Source: Bacillus aerolatus
GTDB taxonomy: Bacteria; Bacillota; Bacilli; Bacillales; Domibacillaceae
Length of the DNA stretch: 64,000 bases
Reading direction: 5' to 3'
NCBI RefSeq assembly: GCF_009183655.1
Contig: NZ_WEIO01000004.1
Coordinates: forward strand, 1-64,000
Below the pieces are notes generated by a model, which was not told the origin of the DNA, did not search any database, and saw nothing but the letters and a program-made list of their open reading frames with translations. The position numbers and the translations under genes were made by a program. Shown in pieces: positions 44,234 through 53,429 of the stretch. Positions within the stretch are counted from its first letter, which is position 1; every line of letters starts with the position of its first letter.

Positions 44234-44875
44234 TTGAACGTACTTGTCATTGGAGCAGGGGGATTAACCGGTAAAAGAGTAGTCAAACGACTAGCCGAAA
44301 GCAACCAGCATCTCGTCCGTTCCATGATCCGAAAAGCTGAGCAGACTGATGAGATGGAGAAGCTTGGTGCAAAAGCCATTCTTGCCGACTTGGAGCAGGA
44401 CTTCAGCTTTACGATGAATGACGTGAATGCCGTCATTTTTGCCGCCGGATCCGGTTCAGCTACGGGCCACGATAAAACGGTCGCGATTGATCAGGAAGGA
44501 GCGAAAAAAGCGGTCGATTTCGCGAAGGAAAAAGGAATCGAACGATTTATTATGCTCAGCTCCATGGGAACGGAAACTCCTGAAGAAGCTCCCCCCGCTC
44601 TTCAGCCCTATTTGGAAGCGAAAAAAGCAGCAGACGAATATTTGATGAAAAGCGGACTGAACTTTACGATCGTGCGCCCAGGGAGCTTAACGGATGAACC
44701 AGGGACGGGTATGATCGATCTAGCTGCGCAATTCTCACCTGTGGGAGGCACCATTTCCCGTGACGATGTTGCTCAAGTGCTAGTAGAGTCCCTGCTGACA
44801 AAAGAAGCAGAAGGTAAAACATTTGAAATTATTAGCGGCAGCACGCCGATCAAAGAAGCGTTAACGAGAACATGA
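44234..44875 (+). CDS. NAD(P)-binding SDR-like protein (YhfK type)
   Basis: 213 residues, best started at the TTG at 44234 (AAGGGTG six bases upstream); a GTG at 44225 is the alternative. NVLVIGAGGLTGKRVVKRL is the Rossmann motif. IERFIMLSSMGTETPEEAPP and FTIVRPGSLTDEPGTGMIDL match the paralogue at 15142. Probable NADPH-binding reductase or redox sensor. Confidence 0.85.
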   Translation: MNVLVIGAGGLTGKRVVKRLAESNQHLVRSMIRKAEQTDEMEKLGAKAILADLEQDFSFTMNDVNAVIFAAGSGSATGHDKTVAIDQEGAKKAVDFAKEKGIERFIMLSSMGTETPEEAPPALQPYLEAKKAADEYLMKSGLNFTIVRPGSLTDEPGTGMIDLAAQFSPVGGTISRDDVAQVLVESLLTKEAEGKTFEIISGSTPIKEALTRT

Positions 44876-44907
44876 CAGAACCCCCCTGCATTCGGCAGGC
44901 AAAATAA

Positions 44908-44936
44908 AAAGCGCCTTGAAGAGGGCGCTTTTTTCT
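44908..44936. terminator. bidirectional terminator between yhfK-like gene and yutM
   Basis: AAAAAGCGCCTT, loop GAAG, AGGGCGCTTTTTTCTATT, between convergent genes. Confidence 0.82.
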
Positions 44937-44938
44937 AT

Positions 44939-45307
44939 TTAACAATCTTCCGGCTTGCCGGCATTTACAGCTGTCCGGAACGAAGAACCGCAGCCGCAAG
45001 ACGCGATGGCGTTCGGATTTTCGATCGTAAACCCTCCGCCCATTAAAGATTCTTTATAGTCAACGACTGTCCCACTTAAAATTGGGGCGCTTTCCTGGTC
45101 AACAACAATGTCAATTCCGTATTGACTGAGTTTGATGTCGTCCTCTTTAATATCTTGGTCAAATCCCATGCCGTACGATAAACCACTGCAGCCTCCGCCA
45201 TGTACAGTGACACGCAAAGTGGAACCTTCTTCTTCATTTTGTTTCATCATTTCTTTTATCTGAAAAGCAGCTGCTTCTGTAATCTTGACTACTTCTTGTT
45301 CTTGCAA
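44939..45307 (-). CDS. yutM: HesB/IscA-type iron-sulfur cluster protein YutM
   Basis: 122 residues from a TTG at 45307 behind GGAGGGG. A-type carrier: LRVTVHGGGCSGLSYGMGF, VDYKESLMGGGFTIENPNA, and the C-terminal CGCGSSF, giving the three cluster cysteines. It delivers Fe-S clusters to apo-proteins. Its biochemical partner in the yut region, yutI, ends this window. Confidence 0.92.
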   Translation of the reverse strand: MQEQEVVKITEAAAFQIKEMMKQNEEEGSTLRVTVHGGGCSGLSYGMGFDQDIKEDDIKLSQYGIDIVVDQESAPILSGTVVDYKESLMGGGFTIENPNAIASCGCGSSFRTAVNAGKPEDC

Positions 45308-45504
45308 TGGAACCCCTCCATTCTTTTATCGTTACTATTATTATATACGCCGCTAACCTCCTTCTCAACAAAACAGCTTTCTCATTTTCAAATGAGTACG
45401 TAAAAAAGTTCTTTTTTCATAGTTCTATTTACATAAAAGAGGTATAATCATTTTAACGAAATAAGCATTTCGACTCACAAGAAACAATTCAGGAGGCAAT
45501 TAAA

Positions 45505-46206
45505 ATGGAAAAACTTTCTCCTTTTTATGAAAAACAAGAAACTTGCCACTTATGTCAACATTCATTCCAATCTACGAAATTGAGAAACCGCTTCGTCAAA
45601 CTGGCGGGCCGGGACACAGATTTAAAGCCGCTATACATAGATTCCGAAATGAACCCGCTGCTTTACAATGTAAAAGTATGCCCTCTTTGCGGTTATTCCT
45701 TCACAGATGACTTTTCCAATTTTTTCGCTCCAGGTACGAAAAATGAATTGAAAGAAAAAGTGAGCGGTAATTGGAAATCACAAGACTACGGCAAGCAGCG
45801 GACTATTCATCAAGCGATTAACAGTTACAAGCTCGCTCTCTATTCCGGTTTGATTAAAAAAGAAAAACATTTAACATTGGCAGGCCTGGCTCTTCGCACA
45901 GCGTGGCTTTACCGTGACTCAGCAAATGAAGAGGAAGAAAAACGCTTCCTTGCTCTTGCTGCCAAACAGTACGAAGAAGCATATATTAATGAAGATTTAA
46001 CGCTAACGGCCATGTCTGATATAAATTTGCTGTATTTACTCGCCGAATTACATGTACGGATTGGCCAATGGGGAAAAGCGGTTCCCTATTTTTCGAAAAT
46101 TCTTAAAAAACAGCGGGAATCGCAAGAAAAACAGCTCATTGAAATGGCAAGAGACCGCTGGTACGAACTGCGGGACGAAATGAAGAAAAATGAAACGAGC
46201 GTTTAA
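45505..46206 (+). CDS. DUF2225 protein with zinc-finger pairs and TPR-like helices
   Basis: 233 residues. Two CxxC motifs (CHLC and CPLC), ~45 residues apart, form a likely zinc site. The C-terminal two thirds are TPR-like helices (AINSYKLALYSGLIKKEKHL, AELHVRIGQWGKAVPYFSKI). This is the DUF2225 architecture of Firmicutes. Function unknown. Ribosome binding site GGAGG; a TATAAT lies upstream near 45446. Confidence 0.85.
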   Translation: MEKLSPFYEKQETCHLCQHSFQSTKLRNRFVKLAGRDTDLKPLYIDSEMNPLLYNVKVCPLCGYSFTDDFSNFFAPGTKNELKEKVSGNWKSQDYGKQRTIHQAINSYKLALYSGLIKKEKHLTLAGLALRTAWLYRDSANEEEEKRFLALAAKQYEEAYINEDLTLTAMSDINLLYLLAELHVRIGQWGKAVPYFSKILKKQRESQEKQLIEMARDRWYELRDEMKKNETSV

Positions 46207-46246
46207 TTTACACAACACTATTGATGGATTATATAAAAGTATTTTT

Positions 46247-47260
46247 TCATTGTTTGTTTTTTGATAATTGATCTCGATCTTTCGTTCCTGGTGGTTGTTC
46301 AAGCCAATTATGTTTAATCATAATGTCGGCTCCACTTTTGGCAAATTGGGCGATTTCCAGCGATAACCGCTCATAATTGAACGCTAAATCGCTTCGCTGG
46401 CTGGCAGCTGCGGCAGTCGCATAGTTCCCTATTCCAGCGGCACCTAAAAGTGACATATGAAACATCAGCAATTTGTCTGAAAATGTCGGGGTAGTTGAAT
46501 CACTCACTGAAATATCTGGTAAGTGTGGTGTTTGAATGTCGCAATCCAAAAGAGCAGAAACAAAAATTTGAATATGTTTATTTGAAATATCTTTTCCCCG
46601 TAACATATACTCTTGAATTTCTTTAGATGAAGAGGTTTGAGCAAACGCAAGGCAAAGTTTAGCTCCCATTGTGTTTGTCATCACATTCATATACAAATGA
46701 GCAATTTCAATGGCGTTTAATGGCCGTTTGCTGCCAAATGGATTTAATCCACTCAAATATTTTTTACTATCCACATAATCGGTTTCTTTTGGCACTTCAA
46801 TATAAGGGTGTCTGGCATATACTCCTTTAGTAAGGGCAATGTCCGCCGTTTTGTTATAAAGAGTGGTCGTTTCGATTAACCCTTGTGTAAAATAACTTCG
46901 CATATCTTCCCTTGTACTCATGGCGACAAACCCGCCATAAGCGAGCAGCCCCACTTTTGCCATATAATTCACATACGTTAAACAGAATATGTCTGAAAAA
47001 AGCCAAGGGGCGTCCATGTTTACATCCTTCTCCGTAAAACCGTTAGGGACGGCATACTGTTCTTGCTCAAAAATGGTGAGCAACTGTTTCAAGTGACTGG
47101 ATGCCATGTCAAAGGCAAGCTGAACAGCAGGTTTTATGCCTGAATCTTCGATATGCTTTAGCATGTACTCCAAGAAATGTTTGGCCATACTGTCATTCAT
47201 ATACGCCGTCCAAAGAGAAGCAATTTCAGCCGATGTTAAAGGAATTTTCTTTTCGCTCAT
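46247..47260 (-). CDS. DUF3231 protein (copy 1)
   Basis: 337 residues from the ATG at 47260 (GGAGG upstream). Two similar ~165-residue halves: LTSAEIASLWTAYMNDSMAK then LNAIEIAHLYMNVMTNTMGA; and DAPWLFSDIFCLTYVNYMAK then PTFSDKLLMFHMSLLGAAGI. Each half reads as a long-helix bundle, so a ferritin/CotF-like fold is my guess. Divergent from a paralogue at 47390. DUF3231 proteins are common in spore-formers with no settled function. Confidence 0.85.
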   Translation of the reverse strand: MSEKKIPLTSAEIASLWTAYMNDSMAKHFLEYMLKHIEDSGIKPAVQLAFDMASSHLKQLLTIFEQEQYAVPNGFTEKDVNMDAPWLFSDIFCLTYVNYMAKVGLLAYGGFVAMSTREDMRSYFTQGLIETTTLYNKTADIALTKGVYARHPYIEVPKETDYVDSKKYLSGLNPFGSKRPLNAIEIAHLYMNVMTNTMGAKLCLAFAQTSSSKEIQEYMLRGKDISNKHIQIFVSALLDCDIQTPHLPDISVSDSTTPTFSDKLLMFHMSLLGAAGIGNYATAAAASQRSDLAFNYERLSLEIAQFAKSGADIMIKHNWLEQPPGTKDRDQLSKNKQ

Positions 47261-47389
47261 CGTGTTAACCTCCAAAAATAGGTGGGTGTTGATCTATTCT
47301 TTGTATTTTAGAAAGACAATCATAACTTTTCCTATCATAGGAGATACTATACGTGTGATAACCGATAGACTCAGTGGGAGGTTAGTTAA

Positions 47390-48394
47390 GTGACAAGTCA
47401 TGACCATATTAAATTAACGTCAAGTGAACTGTCTGTTTTGTTTGGATCGTATTTGAACGATACATTGGGGATTTGTGTCATCTCGTACTTTTTAGAGCAT
47501 GTGGAAGACCCGGATGTGAAATCTTGTTTGGAATATGCGTTAGAATTAGCGGAAATGCATGTTGACATGAATCGGATCATATTTAAAGGGGAAGGCCTTC
47601 CCGTTCCCGTGGGATTTACGGAACAAGATGTCAATGTAAACGCCCCAAGGCTTTTTAGTGATGAATTGATGCTGCATTACGCTCAAAATATAGGTTCAAT
47701 GGGGTTAAACGCTTATAGTATTGCTATTCCGAATTCATCCCGTCATGATATTCGGGAACATTTTACATCTTGTTTACAATCGTCTGCTGAATTGTATAAC
47801 CGTTCATCAAATGTATTGCAGGAAAAAGGACTGTACGTTCGTTCTCCCTATATCCCGTATCCGAAACAGACGGAATTTGTGCATAAGCAGCATTTTTTAG
47901 CTGGGTGGATGGGCGAGCAAAGACCTTTAACGAGCACGGAAATTTCATTTTTATTTACGAATTTGTATCGAAACGCGCTTGGAAGTGCCCTATTGACAGG
48001 GTTTTCTCAAATAGCACAATCAAAAGAGGTTCGCAGGTTTATGACAAGAGGGGCAGAGATTGCCCAGCACCATAGTGCCGTTTTCAGTAAGTTCTTAGGA
48101 GAAAGCAACTTGCCAACGCCGATTTCGTGGAGTTTAACCGTAACAACTGCCGAAGAACCTGTATTTTCCGATAAATTACTTATGTTTCATACAGCTGCCT
48201 TATATAATGCCGGAATCGGTTTTTATGGAATGAGTATGGGAGGAAGTTCAAGAAAAGATTTAGGAGCTGCTTATGGCCGTTTAATAATCGAGGTTGGGGA
48301 ATTTGCAACAGACGGGGCAAATATTATGGTTGATAATGGCTGGCTCGAAAAACCGCCTTCAGCTCCCGACCGAAAAGATTTAGCAGGGGGTTAA
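47390..48394 (+). CDS. DUF3231 protein (copy 2)
   Basis: 334 residues from a GTG at 47390 behind GGGAGG. The same two-repeat plan: LTSSELSVLFGSYLNDTLGI / LTSTEISFLFTNLYRNALGS and APRLFSDELMLHYAQNIGSM / PVFSDKLLMFHTAALYNAGI. It ends WLEKPPSAPDRKDL, close to copy 1's WLEQPPGTKDRDQL. Divergent from copy 1 with a 129-bp shared upstream region, and followed after 6 bp by a membrane-protein gene, so the two are probably co-transcribed. Confidence 0.85.
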   Translation: MTSHDHIKLTSSELSVLFGSYLNDTLGICVISYFLEHVEDPDVKSCLEYALELAEMHVDMNRIIFKGEGLPVPVGFTEQDVNVNAPRLFSDELMLHYAQNIGSMGLNAYSIAIPNSSRHDIREHFTSCLQSSAELYNRSSNVLQEKGLYVRSPYIPYPKQTEFVHKQHFLAGWMGEQRPLTSTEISFLFTNLYRNALGSALLTGFSQIAQSKEVRRFMTRGAEIAQHHSAVFSKFLGESNLPTPISWSLTVTTAEEPVFSDKLLMFHTAALYNAGIGFYGMSMGGSSRKDLGAAYGRLIIEVGEFATDGANIMVDNGWLEKPPSAPDRKDLAGG

Positions 48395-48400
48395 ACCGAT

Positions 48401-48847
48401 GTGGATGCAAAAGAAAAATTGTTTTGGAGCATTGCCCTTCCCGGCTTTGGGCAATTATTAAACGGAAAATATTTTAAAGGATTTGTGTTCATTGCTTTAG
48501 AGTTTTTAGTCAACATACAAGCGCATTTTAACGAAGTCATTATTTCAAGCTTTCACGGTGATATCGAACAAGCGATTATTCAAGCCGATTTTCAATGGCT
48601 TATGTTTTATCCATGTCTTTACTTTTTCGCGATGTGGGATGCGTTTAAGGATGCAGGTGGAGGAAAAAAACCGTATTCCTTCCTTCCATTTGTATTTGCG
48701 GCTTATTTTGTGACCGTAGGCACCATTTTTTCCTCGAAAATAACATTATTCGGTGTATTATTAGGCCCCATTTGGCTTCCGATGTTGAGTGTGATTCCAG
48801 GGTTGATTGTCGGATTTACACTAAAAAAAATAATAGGAAAAAAATAA
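48401..48847 (+). CDS. membrane protein with TM2-like GxGQxxNG motif (148 aa)
   Basis: GTG start at 48401 with GGGGG ten bases upstream. The N terminus WSIALPGFGQLLNGKYFKG resembles TM2/DUF5683-type membrane proteins. Three to four further helices follow (FIALEFLVNIQAHF, WLMFYPCLYFFAMWDAF, FLPFVFAAYFVTVGTIF, WLPMLSVIPGLIVGFTL). Function unknown. It follows the DUF3231 copy 2 gene by 6 bp. Confidence 0.75.
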   Translation: MDAKEKLFWSIALPGFGQLLNGKYFKGFVFIALEFLVNIQAHFNEVIISSFHGDIEQAIIQADFQWLMFYPCLYFFAMWDAFKDAGGGKKPYSFLPFVFAAYFVTVGTIFSSKITLFGVLLGPIWLPMLSVIPGLIVGFTLKKIIGKK

Positions 48848-48883
48848 TCCATTAAATAACCGCAGCCACAACATACACTGCCC

Positions 48884-48943
48884 TCAGAAAAAGGGGCTGT
48901 TCCAACAGCCAGTTATTCACTAACTGTTGGAACAGCCCCTTTG
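48884..48943. terminator. long hairpin terminator
   Basis: AAAGGGGCTGTTCCAACAG and CTGTTGGAACAGCCCCTTT are perfect 19-bp arms. The T-run follows on the minus strand (CCCCTTTTTC), so it mainly ends the minus-strand gene at 48950. Confidence 0.75.
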
Positions 48944-48949
48944 TTCAAT

Positions 48950-49180
48950 TTATACCGCTTTCTTCTGCTTTCTTTTTCGATAAAAGGAAAAGATCGGTTG
49001 AATGATCAGCAATAAAAAATAAAGGCCAAAAATAATCAGCTCGATAAGTTCCATTACCTGCAAAGGACTAATCATATCTAGAAGCGCCCTCTTCAGATCA
49101 GCCCCTGAAAGAATGTCCATGCTCAGGGAAAGGGCCATTAAAAGCCCCAGCATTAAAATGATGATACCGGCAATTTTCAA
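48950..49180 (-). CDS. small two-span membrane protein, candidate germinant-receptor D subunit
   Basis: 76 residues from a TTG at 49180 behind GGAGAGTG. Two hydrophobic helices (IAGIIILMLGLLMALSLSM and IELIIFGLYFLLLIIQPIF) and a basic tail RKRKQKKA. Size, topology and position next to a germinant receptor operon, in opposite orientation, fit the D subunits (such as GerKD) that modulate receptors. Sequence similarity to them is not verified, so the call rests on context. Confidence 0.6.
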   Translation of the reverse strand: MKIAGIIILMLGLLMALSLSMDILSGADLKRALLDMISPLQVMELIELIIFGLYFLLLIIQPIFSFYRKRKQKKAV

Positions 49181-49197
49181 TTTTTATCACTCTCCAA

Positions 49198-49228
49198 TGA
49201 ATATTCTTCCCATTCTAAAGCCCGTCTA
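49198..49228 (+). promoter_or_regulatory. possible sigma-G promoter of germinant receptor operon 1
   Basis: TGAATA (49198-49203), 18-bp spacer, CCGTCTA (49222-49228). The -35 fits the forespore sigma-G consensus; the -10 is a poor match to CATNHTA. Germinant receptor operons are usually sigma-G dependent. Confidence 0.25.
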
Positions 49229-49325
49229 TGAAAAACAAGCAAACGACTTTATAAGAAAATGTTATAAAAAAGAGCTTCTTTGGCTAAAACGGAGAATGAA
49301 AAATAAAGAAAGGATTGTGTATGCT

Positions 49326-50933
49326 ATGCCTTCATTTTTTAAACGGAAAAAGCCAAAAAAAAGCAGTGACAATCATCCATCACAGTCCTTTGATAGTTCT
49401 TTAACAGCTAATCTTGACATCATTAAACAAAAGACAGGAAACAGTCCAGATGTGATTACTCGGACGTTAAAAGTTGGCACCAACCCTGAAATTAAAATAG
49501 CTCTCGTGTATGTGGACGGAATTGTCGATGGTCAGTCGATCAATGACTTTTTAATCGAAGCGATCATGGAAAAGCATGATTTGGGTGATTTGCTGATTCA
49601 GCAGGAAGCGTTTGAAATAATGGCAGAAGGTGTCGTTACGATCGGCAGTGTCAAGCCGGTGCGTGACTGGGACGAGCTGTTTTCCTCCTTAATGTCAGGT
49701 GAAACAATTGTTCTGATCGACGGAATAAATGGAGCACTCAGTGCGGACACAAAAGGCGGAGAACAACGGTCAATCCAGGAACCGAGTACGCAAATGTCAA
49801 TCTTAGGGCCACAAGGCGGATTTACTGAATCCATTGGAACGAACACAGCGATGGTACGCCGAATCATTAAAAACCCTAATTTATGGGTGGAGACGATGAA
49901 AATCGGCAAAGTCACGAATACAGATGTGGCCATTATGTATGTCAACGGAATCGCCAATGACAAAATCATTGAGGAAATGCGGAAACGCTTAAAAAGGATT
50001 GACACTGATAGTATTCTTGAATCCGGTTATATTGAGCAACTTATTCAGGATCAAACGGCGACCACATTTCCAACGACTTATCAAGCAGAAAGGCCGGATA
50101 TCGTCGCAGGTAATTTGCTGGAAGGACGGATTGCGGTTTTCGTGGATGGAACTCCATTCGTATTGCTTGCACCCGCTGTATTTATTCAATTTTTCCAGTC
50201 CGTTGATGATTATTATACCCGTTTTGATATTGCCACTTTCCTTCGCCTGTTACGAACGTTAATTTTGATCATCTCTCTTTTCGCGCCCGCTTTATATATT
50301 GCCGCTACGACCTTTCATCAAGAGATGATCCCAACACAGCTGTTGATCGTCATTGCCGCTCAGCGGGAAATCGTTCCTTTCCCCGCGTTTGTCGAAGCTT
50401 TAATTATGGAAGTGACGTTTGAAATTTTACGGGAGGCAGGAGTCCGGCTGCCAAAAGCCGTCGGTTCGGCTGTCTCGATCGTAGGCGCTCTTGTCATTGG
50501 CCAGGCCGCGGTGCAAGCTGGAATTGTGTCGCCGGCTATGGTTATTATCGTGGCGATTACAGCCATTGCCAGCTTTGCCACTCCCGCTTTTTCAATGGGC
50601 ATCTCCATTCGTTTGATCCGTTTTGGATTTATGACAGCGGCAGCCACCTTTGGCTTCTACGGAATTGTGTTGGGAGGCATTATGTTAGTCGTTCATTTAT
50701 GCAGCCTCCGTTCCTTCGGAGTGCCATATATGTCCCCGCTCGCCCCGCTTATTCCAGCGAATATGAAAGATACGGTCGTCCGTTATCCTTGGTGGGCCTT
50801 CAAGGAAAGACCAAGATTAATTGCCAGTGATGAAAATCTCATTCGTCAAGGAGAAGATCAACAGCCCGCACCTCCTTCAGACCGGGGAATGGTCAATAGC
50901 CGCACGGAAAAAGGAGATCGAAATGAGCCGTAG
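49326..50933 (+). CDS. spore germination receptor A subunit (operon 1)
   Basis: 535 residues from the ATG at 49326 (MPSFFKRKKPKKSSDN); an ATG at 49296 would add ten residues and neither has an ideal site. GerA family: VITRTLKVGTNPEIKIALVY, FTESIGTNTAMVRRIIKNPN, ALYIAATTFHQEMIPTQLLI, EVTFEILREAGVRLPKAVGS, then about five membrane helices and PWWAFKERPRL. It forms part of the germinant receptor in the spore inner membrane. First of A-C-B, the gerK-type order. Confidence 0.92.
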   Translation: MPSFFKRKKPKKSSDNHPSQSFDSSLTANLDIIKQKTGNSPDVITRTLKVGTNPEIKIALVYVDGIVDGQSINDFLIEAIMEKHDLGDLLIQQEAFEIMAEGVVTIGSVKPVRDWDELFSSLMSGETIVLIDGINGALSADTKGGEQRSIQEPSTQMSILGPQGGFTESIGTNTAMVRRIIKNPNLWVETMKIGKVTNTDVAIMYVNGIANDKIIEEMRKRLKRIDTDSILESGYIEQLIQDQTATTFPTTYQAERPDIVAGNLLEGRIAVFVDGTPFVLLAPAVFIQFFQSVDDYYTRFDIATFLRLLRTLILIISLFAPALYIAATTFHQEMIPTQLLIVIAAQREIVPFPAFVEALIMEVTFEILREAGVRLPKAVGSAVSIVGALVIGQAAVQAGIVSPAMVIIVAITAIASFATPAFSMGISIRLIRFGFMTAAATFGFYGIVLGGIMLVVHLCSLRSFGVPYMSPLAPLIPANMKDTVVRYPWWAFKERPRLIASDENLIRQGEDQQPAPPSDRGMVNSRTEKGDRNEP

Positions 50934-52146
50934 ATTATTTTTGCTTTTCTTCATTATGATCAGTGCCGTTTTGCTCTCAGGATGCTGGAGCCAAAGAGAA
51001 TTAACGAACTTGGCAATAGTGTCGGCCCTTGGTATTGATAAAAATGAAAAGGGTGAATATGTTGGCACCTTTCAAATCGTCAATCCGGGGTATGTGGCGG
51101 GAGGTCTGCAAGGCGGGGCGGGTGGACAAAGCGCCCCCGTTACCGTCCGTAAATCTACTGGAGATAATATGATGGAAATGAGCAGACGCTTAAGCACGCA
51201 TCTCTCGCGAAAACAATACTTTGCCCACACTAACTTGTTAGTCATCGGTGAGGACTTAGCAAAGGAAGAAGGTATTCTGACTATTCTTGATGTTTTGGAC
51301 CGCGATCCTGAATTTCGGACGACGGCATCCGTTGTGATTGCCCAAAATGGAACGGCGGAAGATGTGCTTAAAGCGTTATCACCTATCGATAAAATTCCAG
51401 CTAACTATGTGCTGAAGACAATGAAATATACGGAAGAAAGGTGGGGGGAGAATATTGATGTCGCCCTCCACGAAGTGATAACTGACCTCATCTCCCCTGG
51501 CAAAGAGCCTGTCATTACCGGTTTTCGCTTCACCGGGGATGGTGAACAGGCCGAAAAATTGGAAAAACTCCAAAACACCACCCCGGAAGCACTCCTTCAA
51601 GCTGACGGCCTTGCCATCATTAAAGACGGTAAATTGACCGGCTGGCTTGACGGGGAAACAGCTAAAGGAGCGGTGTGGGTGCTGGATAAAATTCAAAACA
51701 CAGCAATCATCGTTAATTGGAAAGAGAAAAAAGCGGCAATCGCCTACGAAGTCATCCGTCAACAAACGAATGTTTCTGCCCATATAAAAAATAACACACC
51801 GAGCATTTCCATTCACATCCGGGCAGAAGGAGACATTGGCGAGGTGACGGCGCCTGTGGATCTAACCGACGAGCAGACGCTTTTGAAAATAGAAAAGAAA
51901 GTGGAACAAGAAATTAAGAAGCAGGTAGATAACTCCATCCGGCATGTTCAAAAGGAGAAAGCAGACATTTTCGGTTTCGGTGAAGCCGTCCATCGATCCG
52001 ATCCCGCAGCATGGAAAAAATGGAAACACGAGTGGAATGATCTTTACTTTCCAGAACTGCAGGTGAATATGACAGTGGATGCCTTTGTGCGCCGCAGCGG
52101 CTTACGAAACAAATCGTACCTTTCTGAGGTGGAAAACAATCATTAA
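50923..52146 (+). CDS. spore germination receptor C lipoprotein (operon 1)
   Basis: 407 residues from the ATG at 50923 (AAAAGGAGAT upstream), overlapping the A gene by 11 bp. Signal peptide with lipobox LLSGC (Cys 21), then WSQRELTNLAIVSALGIDKN as in GerAC proteins, and the C-terminal LQVNMTVDAFVRRSGL. It is anchored to the outer face of the inner spore membrane after lipid modification by Lgt. Confidence 0.92.
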   Translation: MSRRLFLLFFIMISAVLLSGCWSQRELTNLAIVSALGIDKNEKGEYVGTFQIVNPGYVAGGLQGGAGGQSAPVTVRKSTGDNMMEMSRRLSTHLSRKQYFAHTNLLVIGEDLAKEEGILTILDVLDRDPEFRTTASVVIAQNGTAEDVLKALSPIDKIPANYVLKTMKYTEERWGENIDVALHEVITDLISPGKEPVITGFRFTGDGEQAEKLEKLQNTTPEALLQADGLAIIKDGKLTGWLDGETAKGAVWVLDKIQNTAIIVNWKEKKAAIAYEVIRQQTNVSAHIKNNTPSISIHIRAEGDIGEVTAPVDLTDEQTLLKIEKKVEQEIKKQVDNSIRHVQKEKADIFGFGEAVHRSDPAAWKKWKHEWNDLYFPELQVNMTVDAFVRRSGLRNKSYLSEVENNH

Positions 52147-52166
52147 AAAAAGGAAGTGATACAGCC

Positions 52167-53282
52167 GTGGAGAAGGCGAAAATCAGCGCATACCAACTGT
52201 TCGTCCTTATCGTGTTGTTTGAAATTGGCAGCGCCTTGCTGGTTCCACTTGCCATCGAGGCAAAACAGGATGCGTGGCTCGCCATTCTGCTTGGAATGAC
52301 AGGCGGTTTTTTCATCTTTTTCATGTATCACCGCCTTTATTTATACTATCCTGATTGTTTGCCGACCACCTATGTGCAAAAAATAATAGGAAAGTTTTGT
52401 GGACGGATACTCGCCTTTCTCTACATGATATATTTTTTGTACCTTGCTGCAAGGGTGCTGCGGGATTTTGGAGAAGTGCTGGCCGTCATTGCTTATCCCG
52501 TAACACCTATAACTCTCAATCACGCATTCTTAGTGCTTGTTGTTATTTATACGGTCCGTAAAGGCATCGAAGTGTTGGCGAGAACAGGTGAGCTGTTTTT
52601 TGTTTTAATTTACCTTCTCGCAATTAGCGGGTTCATACTGCTTCTTGTTTCTGGTTTAATCGATTTAAATAACTTAAAGCCGATGCTGGAGGAAGGTCTT
52701 TCTCCGGTAATAAAAGTAGCCTTTACTCAATCTTTGTTTTTTCCGTTTGGAGAAGCGGTCGTATTTGCAATGATTTTGCCTTATTTGAATAACCCGAAAA
52801 AAGCGAAAATCATAGGTTTATCGGCCTTAGGACTAAGCGGAATTAATTTAGCGATTAGTATGACAGTGAATATTGGTGTCCTTGGCGTTTCCCAAGTTTT
52901 ACGTACACAATTTCCGCTCCTTAGTACGATACAAATGATCCAGTTAGCGGAGTTTTTGGAACGTCTCGATATATTTTTTATGCTTGCTGTAATCGTCCTC
53001 GGATTCTTTAAAATCAGCTTATTCTTTTACGCGGCTGTGATCGGCACGGCCGACTTATTCCATATTAAAAAACCTTCGCAGCTCGCTTTTCCGATCGGGT
53101 TTGTCCTTTTATTTTTGTCCATCATTATCGCAAGTAATATAATGGAGCATTTTCGGGAAGGTTTACAAATCGTCCCCGTTTACTTGCACCTGCCATTTCA
53201 AATCATCCTTCCGCTTTTGCTTCTCATTATCGCATTTTTTAAAAATAGAAAAAAAAGGGGACAAGGCAAACCATCAACTTAG
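52167..53282 (+). CDS. spore germination receptor B permease (operon 1)
   Basis: 371 residues from a GTG at 52167 (AAGGAAGTG upstream). About ten hydrophobic helices, amino acid-polyamine-organocation fold: ISAYQLFVLIVLFEIGSALL, EAKQDAWLAILLGMTGGFFI, PFGEAVVFAMILPYLN. GerAB-type subunits bind the germinant. Third of the A-C-B operon. Its 3' region overlaps a weak minus-strand frame (53239-53364). Confidence 0.92.
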   Translation: MEKAKISAYQLFVLIVLFEIGSALLVPLAIEAKQDAWLAILLGMTGGFFIFFMYHRLYLYYPDCLPTTYVQKIIGKFCGRILAFLYMIYFLYLAARVLRDFGEVLAVIAYPVTPITLNHAFLVLVVIYTVRKGIEVLARTGELFFVLIYLLAISGFILLLVSGLIDLNNLKPMLEEGLSPVIKVAFTQSLFFPFGEAVVFAMILPYLNNPKKAKIIGLSALGLSGINLAISMTVNIGVLGVSQVLRTQFPLLSTIQMIQLAEFLERLDIFFMLAVIVLGFFKISLFFYAAVIGTADLFHIKKPSQLAFPIGFVLLFLSIIIASNIMEHFREGLQIVPVYLHLPFQIILPLLLLIIAFFKNRKKRGQGKPST

Positions 53283-53429
53283 GCGGCCAGTCATTGCCGA
53301 ATGACTGGATAGCTCCCAAAACAGATGCCTTTACGGCAGAAGGCTCAATTTCAATATGAATCATTTTTGCCCCTTTATTTAAATTGGAAATCAAATGAAC
53401 ATTTCACTTAAACAATAGATATAAAAATA

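Noticed and set aside
53239-53364. Minus-strand 41-codon frame (MIHIEIEPSAVKASVLGAIQ...) with AAGGGG before its ATG
   Set aside because: It overlaps the end of the operon 1 B gene and ends in low-complexity Phe/Tyr from an A-rich stretch. The first 28 codons look coding-like, so it may be the start of a gene cut by insertion of the receptor operon, but nothing confirms it.
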